A stretch of DNA of 64,000 bases from CAVVPY01 sp963750295 (GCA_963750295.1 CAVVPY010000001.1:1860001-1924000); one strand, 5' to 3'; shown: positions 52,807 through 62,636, numbered from the stretch's first letter. The notes: a model not told the origin generated them from the letters alone. Translations and numbers: made by a program.

Positions 52807-53025
52807 TGAGCGCTCGCGCGAAGAGCCCGCCCCGCGCGAGCGAAGCGAGCTTGCGTGCGGATCGAGCTTGCGTGCGGATCGAGTTGTCCGAGGCGAGCGC
52901 CAGCGAGCGTCGGCGACACTGCAGACGCGATGAGCGCTCGCGCGAAGAGCCCGCCGCCGCGCGAGCGAAGCGAGCTTGCGTGCGGATCGAGTTGTCCGAG
53001 GCGAGCGCCAGCGAGCGTCGGCGAC
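52807..53025. repeat. Duplicated intergenic repeat with hairpins
   Basis: Two copies, 52807-52917 and 52931-53025, both start TGAGCGCTCGCGCGAAGAGC and end AGCGAGCGTCGGCGAC. Copy one contains an extra duplicate of GAGCTTGCGTGCGGATC. In each, GCTCGCGCG and CGCGCGAGC can pair over a loop of about 12 nt. The block lies between two convergent genes (lipA and an NlpC/P60 gene), so it may end transcription from both sides, or be a REP-like element. Confidence 0.85.
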
Positions 53026-53053
53026 GAGATCCGCCCCGGCGGGAAAGACAGCG

Positions 53054-53815
53054 TCAGTGCCAGTCGGTGCGGTACTCGACGGCGCGTGACCAGATGCCCT
53101 GGTAGCGCACGCCTTCGCCCGGCGTTGTCGCCGCGTACTGCATGCCGCGCCCGGCGTAGATCGCGACGTGGTACGACCGTCCGCCGCTGAGGTAGAAGAC
53201 CAGGTCGCCGGGCCGCGCCACCGCTCGGGTGATCCGACGCATCGAGCTGGCGTGCCGTTGCGACTCGGTCTGATGCGACAGCGAGGCGACGTTCGCGCGG
53301 TTGTAGACGTACTGGGTGTAGCCGGAGCAGTCGAACCCGCTCGGTGACGTGCCGCCGTAGCGGTACGGGCGGCCGACCTGCGAGCGCGCCACGGCGATGG
53401 CCCGGGTCCCCGGAGTCGACACGATGCCGGTCGCGACGAGCTGGTGATGCCGGGTCAGGCGTCGGATGGTGACCGCGTCGCCGATCGCGCGGCGCGGTAG
53501 GACGACGCGGAACCCGTGCCGTCCGGTGAGGCCGTACCGGTCGTTGACCCGTCCGCGGTAGACGGATGTCTGGACGACTTTGCGGCACCGGTACTTGCTC
53601 CACACGCAGACGCCGATCGACCGGTTGCGGTGCTGTCGGTCGAAGGCCCACCCGGTCACCGTCACCCACCCGCTGCGCACCTGGTACGCCGAGTCGACAT
53701 GGGCACCGACCTGAGCATCTGCCTGAGCGGGCTCTGCAACGACGAGCAGCGCCGCTCCCGTGGCCAGCGCCGTCAGCATGGCGAGCGCCAGCCGTCGAGT
53801 CATCGTGCGAAGCAT
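53054..53815 (-). CDS. NlpC/P60 family secreted peptidase
   Basis: 253 residues from the ATG at 53815, after GGAAGGG. Signal peptide about 1-32 (RRLALAMLTALATGAALLVVAEPAQADA). A basic beta-rich domain follows (about 33-140) with a Cys pair (GVCVWSKYRC), then the NlpC/P60 domain: FDCSGYTQYVY with the nucleophile Cys, YHVAIYAG with the His, and VARPGDLVFYLSGG. It would cut peptidoglycan stem peptides or similar amides. It lacks the coiled coil of the RipA-like protein at 13421. Confidence 0.88.
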   Translation of the reverse strand: MLRTMTRRLALAMLTALATGAALLVVAEPAQADAQVGAHVDSAYQVRSGWVTVTGWAFDRQHRNRSIGVCVWSKYRCRKVVQTSVYRGRVNDRYGLTGRHGFRVVLPRRAIGDAVTIRRLTRHHQLVATGIVSTPGTRAIAVARSQVGRPYRYGGTSPSGFDCSGYTQYVYNRANVASLSHQTESQRHASSMRRITRAVARPGDLVFYLSGGRSYHVAIYAGRGMQYAATTPGEGVRYQGIWSRAVEYRTDWH

Positions 53816-53952
53816 CCGCGACACCCTTCCGGTCCCGGGCCTGTGTTCCGGGCAATCCGGCCAGTATTCATAACGAAACGGCCAACACCAAATCTCGGTG
53901 GGGTAACGGCGGCCGGAATCCAGGCGCCCGCGGACGGCTCTATCCTGGACGC

Positions 53953-54717
53953 ATGGCGAAGGCGAACCCCGCGGGCAAAGCTGCGACGAAACCCACTCGC
54001 GCCGAGAAAAAGGCGGCGCGGGCAGTGAAGAAGCAGACCCGTCGCGAGACCTGGCGCAACGTCCGGACAGCCTTCACCCTCACCCGCAAGCAGGACCCGA
54101 AATTCCTGCCCTACGCGATCCTGTTCGGTGCCCTGACGGCCGCTGCACTGTTCCTTGTCGGCTTCTGGGTTACCGGCTCGGTGATCTTCCCGATCCCGAT
54201 CGCGGTGATCGCGTTCCTGCTCGCCGCAATGGTGACATTCAGCCGTCGCGCGCAGACCGCGATGTTCACCCAGGCCGAGGGTCAGCCGGGTGCTGCAGGT
54301 TACATGTTGCAGCAGCAGCGACGAGGCGATTGGCGCCTGGAGCAAGGTGTCGCCGGCACCACCCACCTCGACGCGGTGCACCGCCTCGTCGGGCGTCCGG
54401 GCATCGTCCTCGTCGGTGAGGGCGCCCAGCATCGCGTCCGCGGCCTGATCGCCCAGGAGAAGAAGAAGATTGCCCGCGTTGCGGGCGACACCCCGATCTA
54501 CGACGTCATCGTCGGGACGGGCGAGGGTGACCTTCGTCTCGCCAAGCTCAACCGGTACCTGCTCAAGCTGCCGAGCAACCTGTCCAAGCAGGAGGTTGCC
54601 GCGCTGGACAAGCGACTGGCGGCCCTCGGCGGCGCACGCGTCCCGATGCCGAAGGGACCGATGCCGCAGGGGGCAAAGGTCCGCAATGTTCAGCGAACCG
54701 TGCGCCGTCGGTCATGA
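53953..54717 (+). CDS. DUF4191 membrane protein
   Basis: 254 residues from the ATG at 53953. A Lys/Ala-rich basic N-tail (KPTRAEKKAARAVKKQTRRETWRNVR) precedes two helices (YAILFGALTAAALFLVGFW; VIFPIPIAVIAFLLAAMVTF). The C-terminal cytosolic domain has VGRPGIVLVGEG and ends PMPKGPMPQGAKVRNVQRT. It corresponds to M. tuberculosis Rv2219, located between lipA and glnA. Function unknown. Its stop overlaps the RDD gene start by 4 nt. Confidence 0.88.
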   Translation: MAKANPAGKAATKPTRAEKKAARAVKKQTRRETWRNVRTAFTLTRKQDPKFLPYAILFGALTAAALFLVGFWVTGSVIFPIPIAVIAFLLAAMVTFSRRAQTAMFTQAEGQPGAAGYMLQQQRRGDWRLEQGVAGTTHLDAVHRLVGRPGIVLVGEGAQHRVRGLIAQEKKKIARVAGDTPIYDVIVGTGEGDLRLAKLNRYLLKLPSNLSKQEVAALDKRLAALGGARVPMPKGPMPQGAKVRNVQRTVRRRS

Positions 54718-55154
54718 CCGTGGCACCGCCGCAGGCCTATCGCGGCGAGGCGCTCGGCCTGCCGGAGGACGGTCCCGGGTCGATCGCCACCACCGGGCTG
54801 CGGCTCGGGGCGTTCATCGTCGATTCCCTCGCGTCCGGCCTGGTGGCCGGCCTGTTCGTCACCGTCCTCGCCGACCGGTCCGGCAGTGACCTGGCCCAAC
54901 GGCTGCCGGGCTCGTGGAGCCTGGTGCCCTTCGCCGTCGACTACGTGATCGGGCTGCTGATCGCCGGACGCACCCTCGGGATGTACCTGTTCGGACTGCG
55001 CGTCATCCGCGTCGACCGCACGGCCGCGGTGAATCCCTGGCGGGCACTCGTCCGCACCGGCCTGCTGATGCTGCTCGTCCCCGCCGTCGTGTGGGACCGG
55101 GACGGCCGCGGGCTGCACGACCGGTACACCGACACAGCGGTAGTGAGAGCATGA
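54714..55154 (+). CDS. RDD family membrane protein
   Basis: 146 residues. The RDD features are GLRLGAFIVDSLASGLVAGLFV (Arg...Asp in helix 1), a second helix (LVPFAVDYVIGLLIAGRTLGMYLFGLRVI), a third (RTGLLMLLVPAVVW) and the final Asp motif DGRGLHDRYTDTAVV. It is the counterpart of M. tuberculosis Rv2219A, just before glnA. Transport function suspected but not defined. Confidence 0.9.
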   Translation: MTVAPPQAYRGEALGLPEDGPGSIATTGLRLGAFIVDSLASGLVAGLFVTVLADRSGSDLAQRLPGSWSLVPFAVDYVIGLLIAGRTLGMYLFGLRVIRVDRTAAVNPWRALVRTGLLMLLVPAVVWDRDGRGLHDRYTDTAVVRA

Positions 55155-55169
55155 GCGCCGCCGCGCGCC

Positions 55170-55185
55170 GCAACATGCCGGAAAC
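55170..55185 (+). promoter_or_regulatory. Candidate GlnR-binding half-sites upstream of glnA
   Basis: GCAAC-6 nt-GAAAC lies about 47 nt before the glnA start. It fits the second half of the actinobacterial GlnR consensus (GTnAC-n6-GAAAC) exactly and differs at the second base of the first half. A GlnR role in nitrogen control of glnA is known in relatives; binding here is inference. Confidence 0.45.
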
Positions 55186-55231
55186 TTTCTGACGCGAGGA
55201 TCGCCGCACGACAACCGTCCACGGAGGATCG

Positions 55232-56656
<1,425 letters not shown>

Positions 56657-57071
56657 CCGTCGCTGACGCTGGAGGCCCCGAGTTCCGGAGCCAGACCCAC
56701 GCGACTCATCTCCGCCCGCAGCGGTGCTGCCGGCTCGCACCGAGCCACGGCACAACCCGATCCGCTTCCGCGCGACGGGACCGCCCGTGTCCGCAGAGGC
56801 GCTCGTGTCGATACCAAAGCCCATGATGTTCACCCACACGCGTAGATCGTCCAGTTGCCCCGAAGCCGCGTGCTCATGGTGATCTTCGTTCTGGTGGCGT
56901 GGAACGCGGTACGGTATGTCCTGAGCTGCACGGCCTCGAATGGACGGGATGTCTCGTGACCATTGCCAGCCCGATATGTAGATGTCCCGCGGCGCGTGTC
57001 GAACGAGCCTCCGCGCGACGACGACGCCCGGGGGCCATCACTCTCGGTGTGCGCCGCCGGAGCCAGAGCAA
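56657..57071. other. 415-nt gap without a recognised gene
   Basis: I see no protein-like frame here on either strand; the frames are Arg/Ser-rich. Base composition is somewhat less GC-rich toward 56850-56960. It probably holds the glnA terminator and the promoter of the DUF4389 gene, but I cannot place either. Confidence 0.5.
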
Positions 57072-57713
57072 GTGACGACACAGGACGCGACCCAGTCACT
57101 CTATCCGGTGCATTTCGCGGTCGATTATCCCGACCGCGAGCTCAATAGGCTCACGTCAGCCTTCCGGATCTTCGTTGCGATCCCGATCCTCATCGTTCTC
57201 GGCGCAGTATCAGGCAGCACAATTGGCTGGTCTGGTGACGGTGCCGCGGCGGCCTCGGGAGCGGGCGGCATATTGTTCCTCGGTCCACTGCTCATGATCG
57301 TGTTTCGACGCAAGTACCCGCGGTGGTGGTTCGACTGGAACCTGGAGTTGCAGCGATTCAACAACCGTGTCATCGCCTACGTCGCGCTGATGGACGACCG
57401 GTACCCCTCGACCGACGAACACCAGGCGGTGCACCTCGACTACGCCTACCCGGACGCTTCCCGTGAGCTCAACCGGTGGCTACCCCTGGTCAAGTGGCTT
57501 CTCGCGATCCCGCACTTAATAGTGCTCTTCTTTCTGTCGATCGCGGCACTGCTCGTTGTCTTCGTGGCCTGGTTCGCGATCCTATTCACCGGCCGTTACC
57601 CACGAGGGATGTTCCGTTTCGTTGAGGGCGTTCTACGTTGGGGACAACGGGTGATCGCGTACGCTTTTCTCCTCGTCACCGACAGCTACCCGCCGTTCCG
57701 CTTATCCGACTGA
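57072..57713 (+). CDS. DUF4389 membrane protein
   Basis: 213 residues from GTG 57072. Two related halves each have a short Tyr-Pro motif, a helix region and WF/FxG: LYPVHFAVDYPDRELNRLTSAFRIFVAIPILIVLG, then VHLDYAYPDASRELNRWLPLVKWLLAIPHLIVLFFLSI. The closing part ARYPRGMF-like (TGRYPRGMFRFVEGVLRWGQRVIAYAFLL) is the DUF4389 hallmark. Function unknown. Two TTA codons (57516, 57702) and an ATA, rare in this window, suggest acquisition or translational control. Confidence 0.88.
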   Translation: MTTQDATQSLYPVHFAVDYPDRELNRLTSAFRIFVAIPILIVLGAVSGSTIGWSGDGAAAASGAGGILFLGPLLMIVFRRKYPRWWFDWNLELQRFNNRVIAYVALMDDRYPSTDEHQAVHLDYAYPDASRELNRWLPLVKWLLAIPHLIVLFFLSIAALLVVFVAWFAILFTGRYPRGMFRFVEGVLRWGQRVIAYAFLLVTDSYPPFRLSD

Positions 57714-57793
57714 TCAGCTGCCCGCACAAAGCTGGTGACCACAGGCCAATACCCACGGCCGTGGCTGCTCCGCCGAGCGCTGGTGCTACTCGT

Positions 57794-57979
57794 TCAGTCC
57801 GTGCTGTCACCGCTGTCGGACGGCGCGTGGACCCTGTGTTGCGCGTGCCCGAAACACACGTGCGCGCCGCAGGTAGTACACGTCGTGCGAGCCCCTGACG
57901 AACACTGGGTCGCCTCGCAATCGCCGTAGGTGGCCGTCTGCCCGTACTTCGGTGCTGGGGTCGTCCACTTGGCACTCAT
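57794..57979 (-). CDS. Cys/His-rich microprotein coupled to the SpoIIE-type phosphatase
   Basis: 61 residues. The ATG at 57979 overlaps the stop of the phosphatase gene (ATGA), the same junction type used upstream in this operon. The sequence holds CEATQC, then TTCTTCGAHVCFGHAQH, that is five Cys and two or three His in about 30 residues, as in small zinc-binding domains. I do not recognise the family. The coupling is the main evidence that it is a gene. Confidence 0.55.
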   Translation of the reverse strand: MSAKWTTPAPKYGQTATYGDCEATQCSSGARTTCTTCGAHVCFGHAQHRVHAPSDSGDSTD

Positions 57980-59346
57980 GTGTCCATCTTCCGTCGATCC
58001 GGCCGCTGGGCCAAGTCGGGGGTGCCAACGCTCGACGTCAGGCCGGTCCTGCGCGCGGCAAGAAGCAGCGTGTCGTCGCCGAGCGGGTCACCCTGGGAAC
58101 AGGCGGCGAGGACGTCGTCGAGCAGCTGTCGAAGCGGCAGTGCGCGAGCCGCCGCTGCCGCCTCGGCGAGGGTCGCCAGGCCTTCGACCACGTCACGCCG
58201 GATCTCGATCAGGCCGTCGGTGTAGAGCAGGATGCAGTCGCCGGGTTGCAGCATCACGCTCGTGACGCTGCCACTGCCTGCGTCCTCGTAGCCCAACGGG
58301 CGGCCCGGCGCCTCGATGTAGTCGAGCCGCTCGGTAGCGCCGCGCGGGATCCGCAAGGCCGGCGGATGCCCGGCGCCGGCCAGGTGCACGCTCCCGGTCG
58401 TCGGATCGATCCGCGCGACAAGGACGGTGGCGGCGACCCCCGCGCCCGAGTTCTGCAGCAGCGTGTCGGTGCGGCTGAGCAGCTTCCCCAGCCCGTGCCC
58501 TTCGAGCGCCAGCGTGCGGATGGCGTGGGTGACAAGCAGCGCGTCCCGGGTGCTCGTCACCCCGTGCCCCTGCACGTCGACGACGGTGATGTGCAGCGTC
58601 CCGTCCGGCAGCACGAACCAGTCGTAGAGATCACCGCCGGTCGGCGAGTTGGCCTGAGCCGGCAGGTATCGAATCTCCAGGTCCAGACCGGGGAGGTCCG
58701 GGGCCGGCGGACGCAACGCACGCTCGAGCTCCTCGAAGACGGCCCGCTGCGCCGTGCGCACCTCGCCGGCGCGCTGCTCGAGTTCGGCGTAGAGCGCGAC
58801 CACGCCGCGGTTCGTGGAGTCCAGCTCGGCGTTGAGCTGCACCAACTCCGCTTCGCGCTCGCGCAGGGCCACGAGCGCGGCGAGCAGCTCGTCGTTCTGC
58901 AACTGGAGCATGCTGCGCAGGTCTCGCGGCGCATCGGCGCGCAGCTGGTTGCTCACCTCGACCAACAGGTCGGCGTCCACACCGTGCGGCAATGCCTTGC
59001 TGATCACGACCCGATCGGTGGACAGCTCGGTGCGGTCCATCAGCCGGCCGATCGCGGTGTGCACCGGCTGCCCGGTCTGCAGTGCCCTGGGCAGTGGGCC
59101 GGTGAAGGTGAACGCGATCACGAGCGAGCTCGGCGCGCCGGGCGCGTCCGCGGTGACGCCGATCCGCACGGTTATCGGCAGCTGCTGCTGGGCGAGCCGG
59201 CCCAGTTCCGACACCGAGGTGGCCACCCGAGTGGCATCGGCGGTCTCGAGGCCGAGCAGGCGGGCGGCCCGGCCGGCGACCTGGCGCAACCCGACGATGT
59301 CGTCGTCGGCCGCGACCTCGAGCCTTATCAGCTCACGCCCGCTCAC
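57976..59346 (-). CDS. SpoIIE/RsbU-type PP2C phosphatase with degenerate kinase-like N-domain
   Basis: 456 residues. About 1-130 resembles an RsbT/RsbW HATPase that lacks clear ATP motifs. A long coiled coil follows (about 140-215, LQLQNDELLAALVALREREAELV...). The PP2C/SpoIIE domain has metal Asp motifs in SPTGGDLYDWF, VVDVQGHG and LYTDGLIE, and ends GDDTLLLAAR. In known modules this phosphatase removes phosphate from an anti-anti-sigma STAS protein. The GTG start overlaps the upstream stop (GTGA). Confidence 0.88.
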   Translation of the reverse strand: MSGRELIRLEVAADDDIVGLRQVAGRAARLLGLETADATRVATSVSELGRLAQQQLPITVRIGVTADAPGAPSSLVIAFTFTGPLPRALQTGQPVHTAIGRLMDRTELSTDRVVISKALPHGVDADLLVEVSNQLRADAPRDLRSMLQLQNDELLAALVALREREAELVQLNAELDSTNRGVVALYAELEQRAGEVRTAQRAVFEELERALRPPAPDLPGLDLEIRYLPAQANSPTGGDLYDWFVLPDGTLHITVVDVQGHGVTSTRDALLVTHAIRTLALEGHGLGKLLSRTDTLLQNSGAGVAATVLVARIDPTTGSVHLAGAGHPPALRIPRGATERLDYIEAPGRPLGYEDAGSGSVTSVMLQPGDCILLYTDGLIEIRRDVVEGLATLAEAAAAARALPLRQLLDDVLAACSQGDPLGDDTLLLAARRTGLTSSVGTPDLAQRPDRRKMDT

Positions 59347-60389
59347 GTGCTCGCCCCGTTCTGCCGCGCCTTGACGACCACGATCATGCTGTCATCGCTC
59401 GCCCGCCCGTGATCGCGCCAGAGCGCCGCGGCCACCAGCGTCGCGCCGTGTCGCAGCAGCGCCGCGCGCCCGTCGAGCGTCCACCTGCTGGTCAAACCGT
59501 CCGAGTGCAGGACGAGCGTGCCACCGGCCGGGAACGGGGTCCGTTGCTCGGACGGGACCCTGTCGCGTCCGAATCCTGCTGTGCCGTAAGACGTCCCGAC
59601 CCGCCGGGTCGATCCGTCCGGCCCGACGATCATCAGGCTGACGTTGCCCAGGCCCGCGCTGACGAGCGTGCCGCCGCTACGTGCCGCGTCGAGTTCCAGG
59701 GCCGCGACGGTGATCGCGGCCCCGCGAGTTGCAGAGATGCGGGTGCTCACCCGTCCCAGCAGCGCGCCCGGGTCGGAATTCACCACCGCAGCAAACTCGC
59801 GAGCCGCCGCGACGCCGGCATCGTGGGCCAATTCGCCGTGCCCGAGGCCGTCCGCGAGCTGGACAACGATGCGCGACCCGCTGAGCGCGACGGCGCACAC
59901 GTCGCCGTTGACGACCTCCGGGAAGACCGGAAAGCCAACCGCGCCGACGTCGAACGCCGGCCGCACGCGCGGCACCGACGCCATCGTGAACCAGGCGGCG
60001 ACCACCGTCCCGCGACCGGGCTCGCTGATCGCGTCGAAGCGGCTCGCGAGCCGCTGCACGGCGCCCAGCCCGGTGCCCATCGTCCCCGTCGTCGAGAAGC
60101 CGTCGGTCAGGCAGCTCTCGAAGTGCTCGACACCCGGACCGCGATCGACTGCGAGCAGGGTCAGTTCGGGCTCGCCGGGCAGGTGCAGCTCGGGCGGCAG
60201 GACGAGCAGTTCGCCGCCGACTGCGTGCCGGTGCAGATTCTGCGCAAGCTCCGTTGCCACGAGTTCGATCTGACTGACCTGCTGGCCCGGACAACCCCAT
60301 TGCCGGGCGAGGTCGGCCGCGAGGTCACGCGCCGAGGCAACCTGCGACGCGTCCCCGACCGGGGTGCGTAAGGGCTGGAGCGTCACCAT
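59343..60389 (-). CDS. Anti-sigma-type ATPase fused to an RsbX-like PP2C phosphatase
   Basis: 348 residues. The N-terminal HATPase domain has the N-box region ELVATELAQNLHRHAVGG, the G1-type motif VDRGPGVEHFE and GTMGTGLGAVQRLA. From about residue 150 a compact phosphatase domain carries QLADGLGHGELAHDAG, LHSDGLTSRW and SDDSMIVVV. RsbX-type phosphatases reset RsbS/RsbR in stressosomes. This fusion combines an RsbT-like and an RsbX-like activity. It joins rsbT by a TGATG overlap. Confidence 0.87.
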   Translation of the reverse strand: MVTLQPLRTPVGDASQVASARDLAADLARQWGCPGQQVSQIELVATELAQNLHRHAVGGELLVLPPELHLPGEPELTLLAVDRGPGVEHFESCLTDGFSTTGTMGTGLGAVQRLASRFDAISEPGRGTVVAAWFTMASVPRVRPAFDVGAVGFPVFPEVVNGDVCAVALSGSRIVVQLADGLGHGELAHDAGVAAAREFAAVVNSDPGALLGRVSTRISATRGAAITVAALELDAARSGGTLVSAGLGNVSLMIVGPDGSTRRVGTSYGTAGFGRDRVPSEQRTPFPAGGTLVLHSDGLTSRWTLDGRAALLRHGATLVAAALWRDHGRASDDSMIVVVKARQNGAST

Positions 60390-60817
60390 CAGCGCCGCCA
60401 CATCACGACGGTCACCGTCGTGCCCGCGCCCGGCGTCGTCTGCAGGTCGAACTCGTTGACCAGGCGCCGCGAACCAGGCAGCCCGAGGCCCAGACCCGGA
60501 CCCGAGCTCCACCCACCGGTCATCGCCTTGTCGACATCGGCGATGCCAGGCCCGGTGTCGGTGAACACCAGCCGCAACCCGGCGCGAGACCGTGGCCCGG
60601 TGTCGTCGTGGACGACCTCGACGGCGAGCTCGCCGCCCTGGCCGTGGAGGACAGTGTTGCGCGCCAACTCGCTCGCGGCGGTGATGATCTTCGTCTGCGT
60701 GACCAGGTCGAGTCCGAGCGATACGGCGGCATCCCGGACGCGGTGGCGGGCCCGGACCACGTCCGCGTCGGTGCGGAGCGTGACGACGTCGGTTTCGCCG
60801 CCACCCGCACGCGTCAT
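60389..60817 (-). CDS. rsbT: Anti-sigma regulatory serine/threonine kinase RsbT
   Basis: 142 residues, GHKL kinase. ATP motifs: IITAASELARNTVLHGQGG (N-box), VFTDTGPGIADVDKAM (G1) and SGPGLGLGLPGSRRLVNEF (G2). In Bacillus, RsbT phosphorylates RsbS and RsbR and on release activates the RsbU phosphatase. The ATG overlaps the rsbS stop (ATGA). Confidence 0.92.
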   Translation of the reverse strand: MTRAGGGETDVVTLRTDADVVRARHRVRDAAVSLGLDLVTQTKIITAASELARNTVLHGQGGELAVEVVHDDTGPRSRAGLRLVFTDTGPGIADVDKAMTGGWSSGPGLGLGLPGSRRLVNEFDLQTTPGAGTTVTVVMWRR

Positions 60818-61212
60818 CGGAGCCGGTTGCGGCCGGGCTCTCCGCGACGGCGCGAGGCGGCGGCGCCGGATTCGAGGGCACGCAGGCCGTGATCCAGATT
60901 CGTGGCGGTCAGGATGCCAGCCAACGGCAGGCCGAGCTCGACGAGCGTGATGGCCACCGCGGGGCGCATGCCCACGACCGCTACATCGGCACCGAGCAGG
61001 CCCACGATCTTCGCGGTGTCTCCGAGCACCTTGGAGATGAACGAGTCGACGATGTCGAGTGCCGAGATGTCCAGCAGCACGCCGGACGCGCGGGACTGCA
61101 CGACCCGTTGGCCGATGTCGTGCTGCATCGCGAGCGCGGATCCGTCGTCGAGTTCATCGCCGAACGTGGCGACCAGGACCGAGCCGACCTGGACCATCGG
61201 GACGCGTGGCAC
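60814..61212 (-). CDS. rsbS: Stressosome scaffold STAS protein RsbS
   Basis: 132 residues from GTG 61212. A single STAS domain closely follows Bacillus RsbS: VPMVQVGSVLVATFGDELDDGSALAMQHDI and IVDSFISKVLGDTAKIVGLLGADVAVVGMRPAVAITLVELG. Ser57 in VDSF matches the RsbT phosphorylation site. The C-terminal basic tail is longer than in Bacillus. It starts 4 nt after the rsbR stop. Confidence 0.93.
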   Translation of the reverse strand: MPRVPMVQVGSVLVATFGDELDDGSALAMQHDIGQRVVQSRASGVLLDISALDIVDSFISKVLGDTAKIVGLLGADVAVVGMRPAVAITLVELGLPLAGILTATNLDHGLRALESGAAASRRRGEPGRNRLR

Positions 61213-61216
61213 GGGC

Positions 61217-62113
61217 TCAGGCGCCCGAGGCGGCAACGCCGACCTGGGGCGACACTCGGCTGATCGCGGTGGCCAGGGCGTCAGCGAGGGTCGCTCGCGT
61301 GGTGATATCGGCGAGGTCGATACCCAGCTGGACGATCGTCTGGGCGGTCTGCGGACGGATGCCGCTGATGATGCAGTCCGCACCCATCAGGCGCGTCGCG
61401 GTGACGGTCTTGAGCAGATGCTGGGCGACCATCGTGTCCACTGTCGGCACGCCGGTGATGTCGAGGATGGCGATCAGGGCGCGCTCGTCGACGATGGCCT
61501 GCAACAGCGTCTCCATGACCACCTGGGCGCGCGCGCTGTCCAGCGTGCCTACCAGCGGGGCCGCGACGATCCCTTCCCACAGTTGGACGACGGGGGTCGA
61601 CAGTTCGAGCAGCTGGGCGCCTTGTCGCGAGATCACCTCCTCGCGACCGCGGACGTAGTGCTCGAAGGTCAGCACGGCCAGCGAGTCGACCAGGCGTGCG
61701 GACGTCACTGCCACCGAGTCCACCCCGGCCGGGCCGTCGGTGTGCTCGCTCTGCAGCACACCGACGATCGCCTCGCGAAGAGCCAGCACGGCATGCGCGG
61801 TCTCGGCCGGCGATGCTCCGCTGCGCCCGCCGTGCAGTGAGAGTTCAGCGATCAACCGCCGCACCTTCTCGAACTCCGGACCGACGGGCTCGTCGACGCG
61901 TCCCGACCGCCGGACGCCATCACGCAGCGCGTCGACGATCGCCGCGCTCTGCGGGCGCAGGCTGTCGGGGTCAACTGCGACCCCGCGACGGGCGCCGGAT
62001 CGGGTCTGCAGCTCGACCCAACTCCGGACGACCTCGTCCCCCCGACGGTCGAGCAGCTCGACGAGGGCACGCGCCCGATCAGCCTCGGACGCAGCCTCTT
62101 GGGCATTGGTCAT
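61217..62113 (-). CDS. rsbR: Stressosome sensor RsbR-like protein
   Basis: 298 residues from the ATG at 62113 (GGCGGAGAC before it). The N-domain, about 1-155, is helical and not clearly globin-like. The C-terminal STAS domain carries LVGTLDSARAQVV (Ser193 at the RsbR Thr171 site) and GVPTVDTMVAQHLL (Thr227 at the Thr205 site). Both phosphorylation positions are thus kept. It is first in the six-gene minus-strand operon. Confidence 0.92.
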   Translation of the reverse strand: MTNAQEAASEADRARALVELLDRRGDEVVRSWVELQTRSGARRGVAVDPDSLRPQSAAIVDALRDGVRRSGRVDEPVGPEFEKVRRLIAELSLHGGRSGASPAETAHAVLALREAIVGVLQSEHTDGPAGVDSVAVTSARLVDSLAVLTFEHYVRGREEVISRQGAQLLELSTPVVQLWEGIVAAPLVGTLDSARAQVVMETLLQAIVDERALIAILDITGVPTVDTMVAQHLLKTVTATRLMGADCIISGIRPQTAQTIVQLGIDLADITTRATLADALATAISRVSPQVGVAASGA

Positions 62114-62285
62114 GTCTCCGCCCTTCCGATGTCCCCGTCGGACGATCTGTACCGCGGTGTCACACGACCGCACGATACTGTGCCCGCCCCGCAGGGGCTC
62201 CTGCCAGCAGAGGTCCGGTACGGTCGGGTCAGCTGACGGATTGCTCGTCGCACGTGGGTCCGGGCGCAACGCTGGGGGCAGAACC

Positions 62286-62636
62286 GTGAAGTTCTCGCAC
62301 ACCGAGTCCACGGTTCACGACGTGCCTGTCCTGCAGCTGCGCGGTGACGTCGACGTGCTGTCTGCGCCCGAACTGCGCGAGTTGCTCGAGGATCTGCTCG
62401 CCACCGAGCCGGTCAGCCTGGTGATCGATCTCAGCGAGGTGAACTTCTTCGATTCGACCGGCCTTCGGGTGTTGAACGACGTCGATCGCAGGGCAAGGGG
62501 CCAGCAGACCGTCCTGTCCCTCGCGGGGCTGCACGAGCGCGTGCTGCGGTTGTTCCAGATCACCGGCCTCGACCAACGCTTCGCCATCCATGATTCCGTC
62601 GAAGATGCGGCGGGCGCCCCCGACGTGTCCGACTGA
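62286..62636 (+). CDS. Anti-anti-sigma STAS protein (RsbV/SpoIIAA type)
   Basis: 116 residues from GTG 62286. STAS domain with VLQLRGDVDVLSAPELRELLEDLL and LVIDLSEVNFFDSTGLRVL; the Ser in DSTGL is the usual phospho-acceptor. It would bind an anti-sigma kinase and be dephosphorylated by a PP2C phosphatase. It is divergent from rsbR (172 nt) and 11 nt upstream of an anti-sigma kinase-like gene. Confidence 0.9.
   Translation: MKFSHTESTVHDVPVLQLRGDVDVLSAPELRELLEDLLATEPVSLVIDLSEVNFFDSTGLRVLNDVDRRARGQQTVLSLAGLHERVLRLFQITGLDQRFAIHDSVEDAAGAPDVSD

Noticed and set aside
52807..53025. CRISPR array
   Set aside because: Only two copies of unequal length, with no regular repeat-spacer pattern and no cas genes.
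56830..57099. 89-codon minus-strand frame after glnA
   Set aside because: Ser/Arg/Thr-rich with no domain or ribosome site. It partly overlaps the start of the DUF4389 gene.
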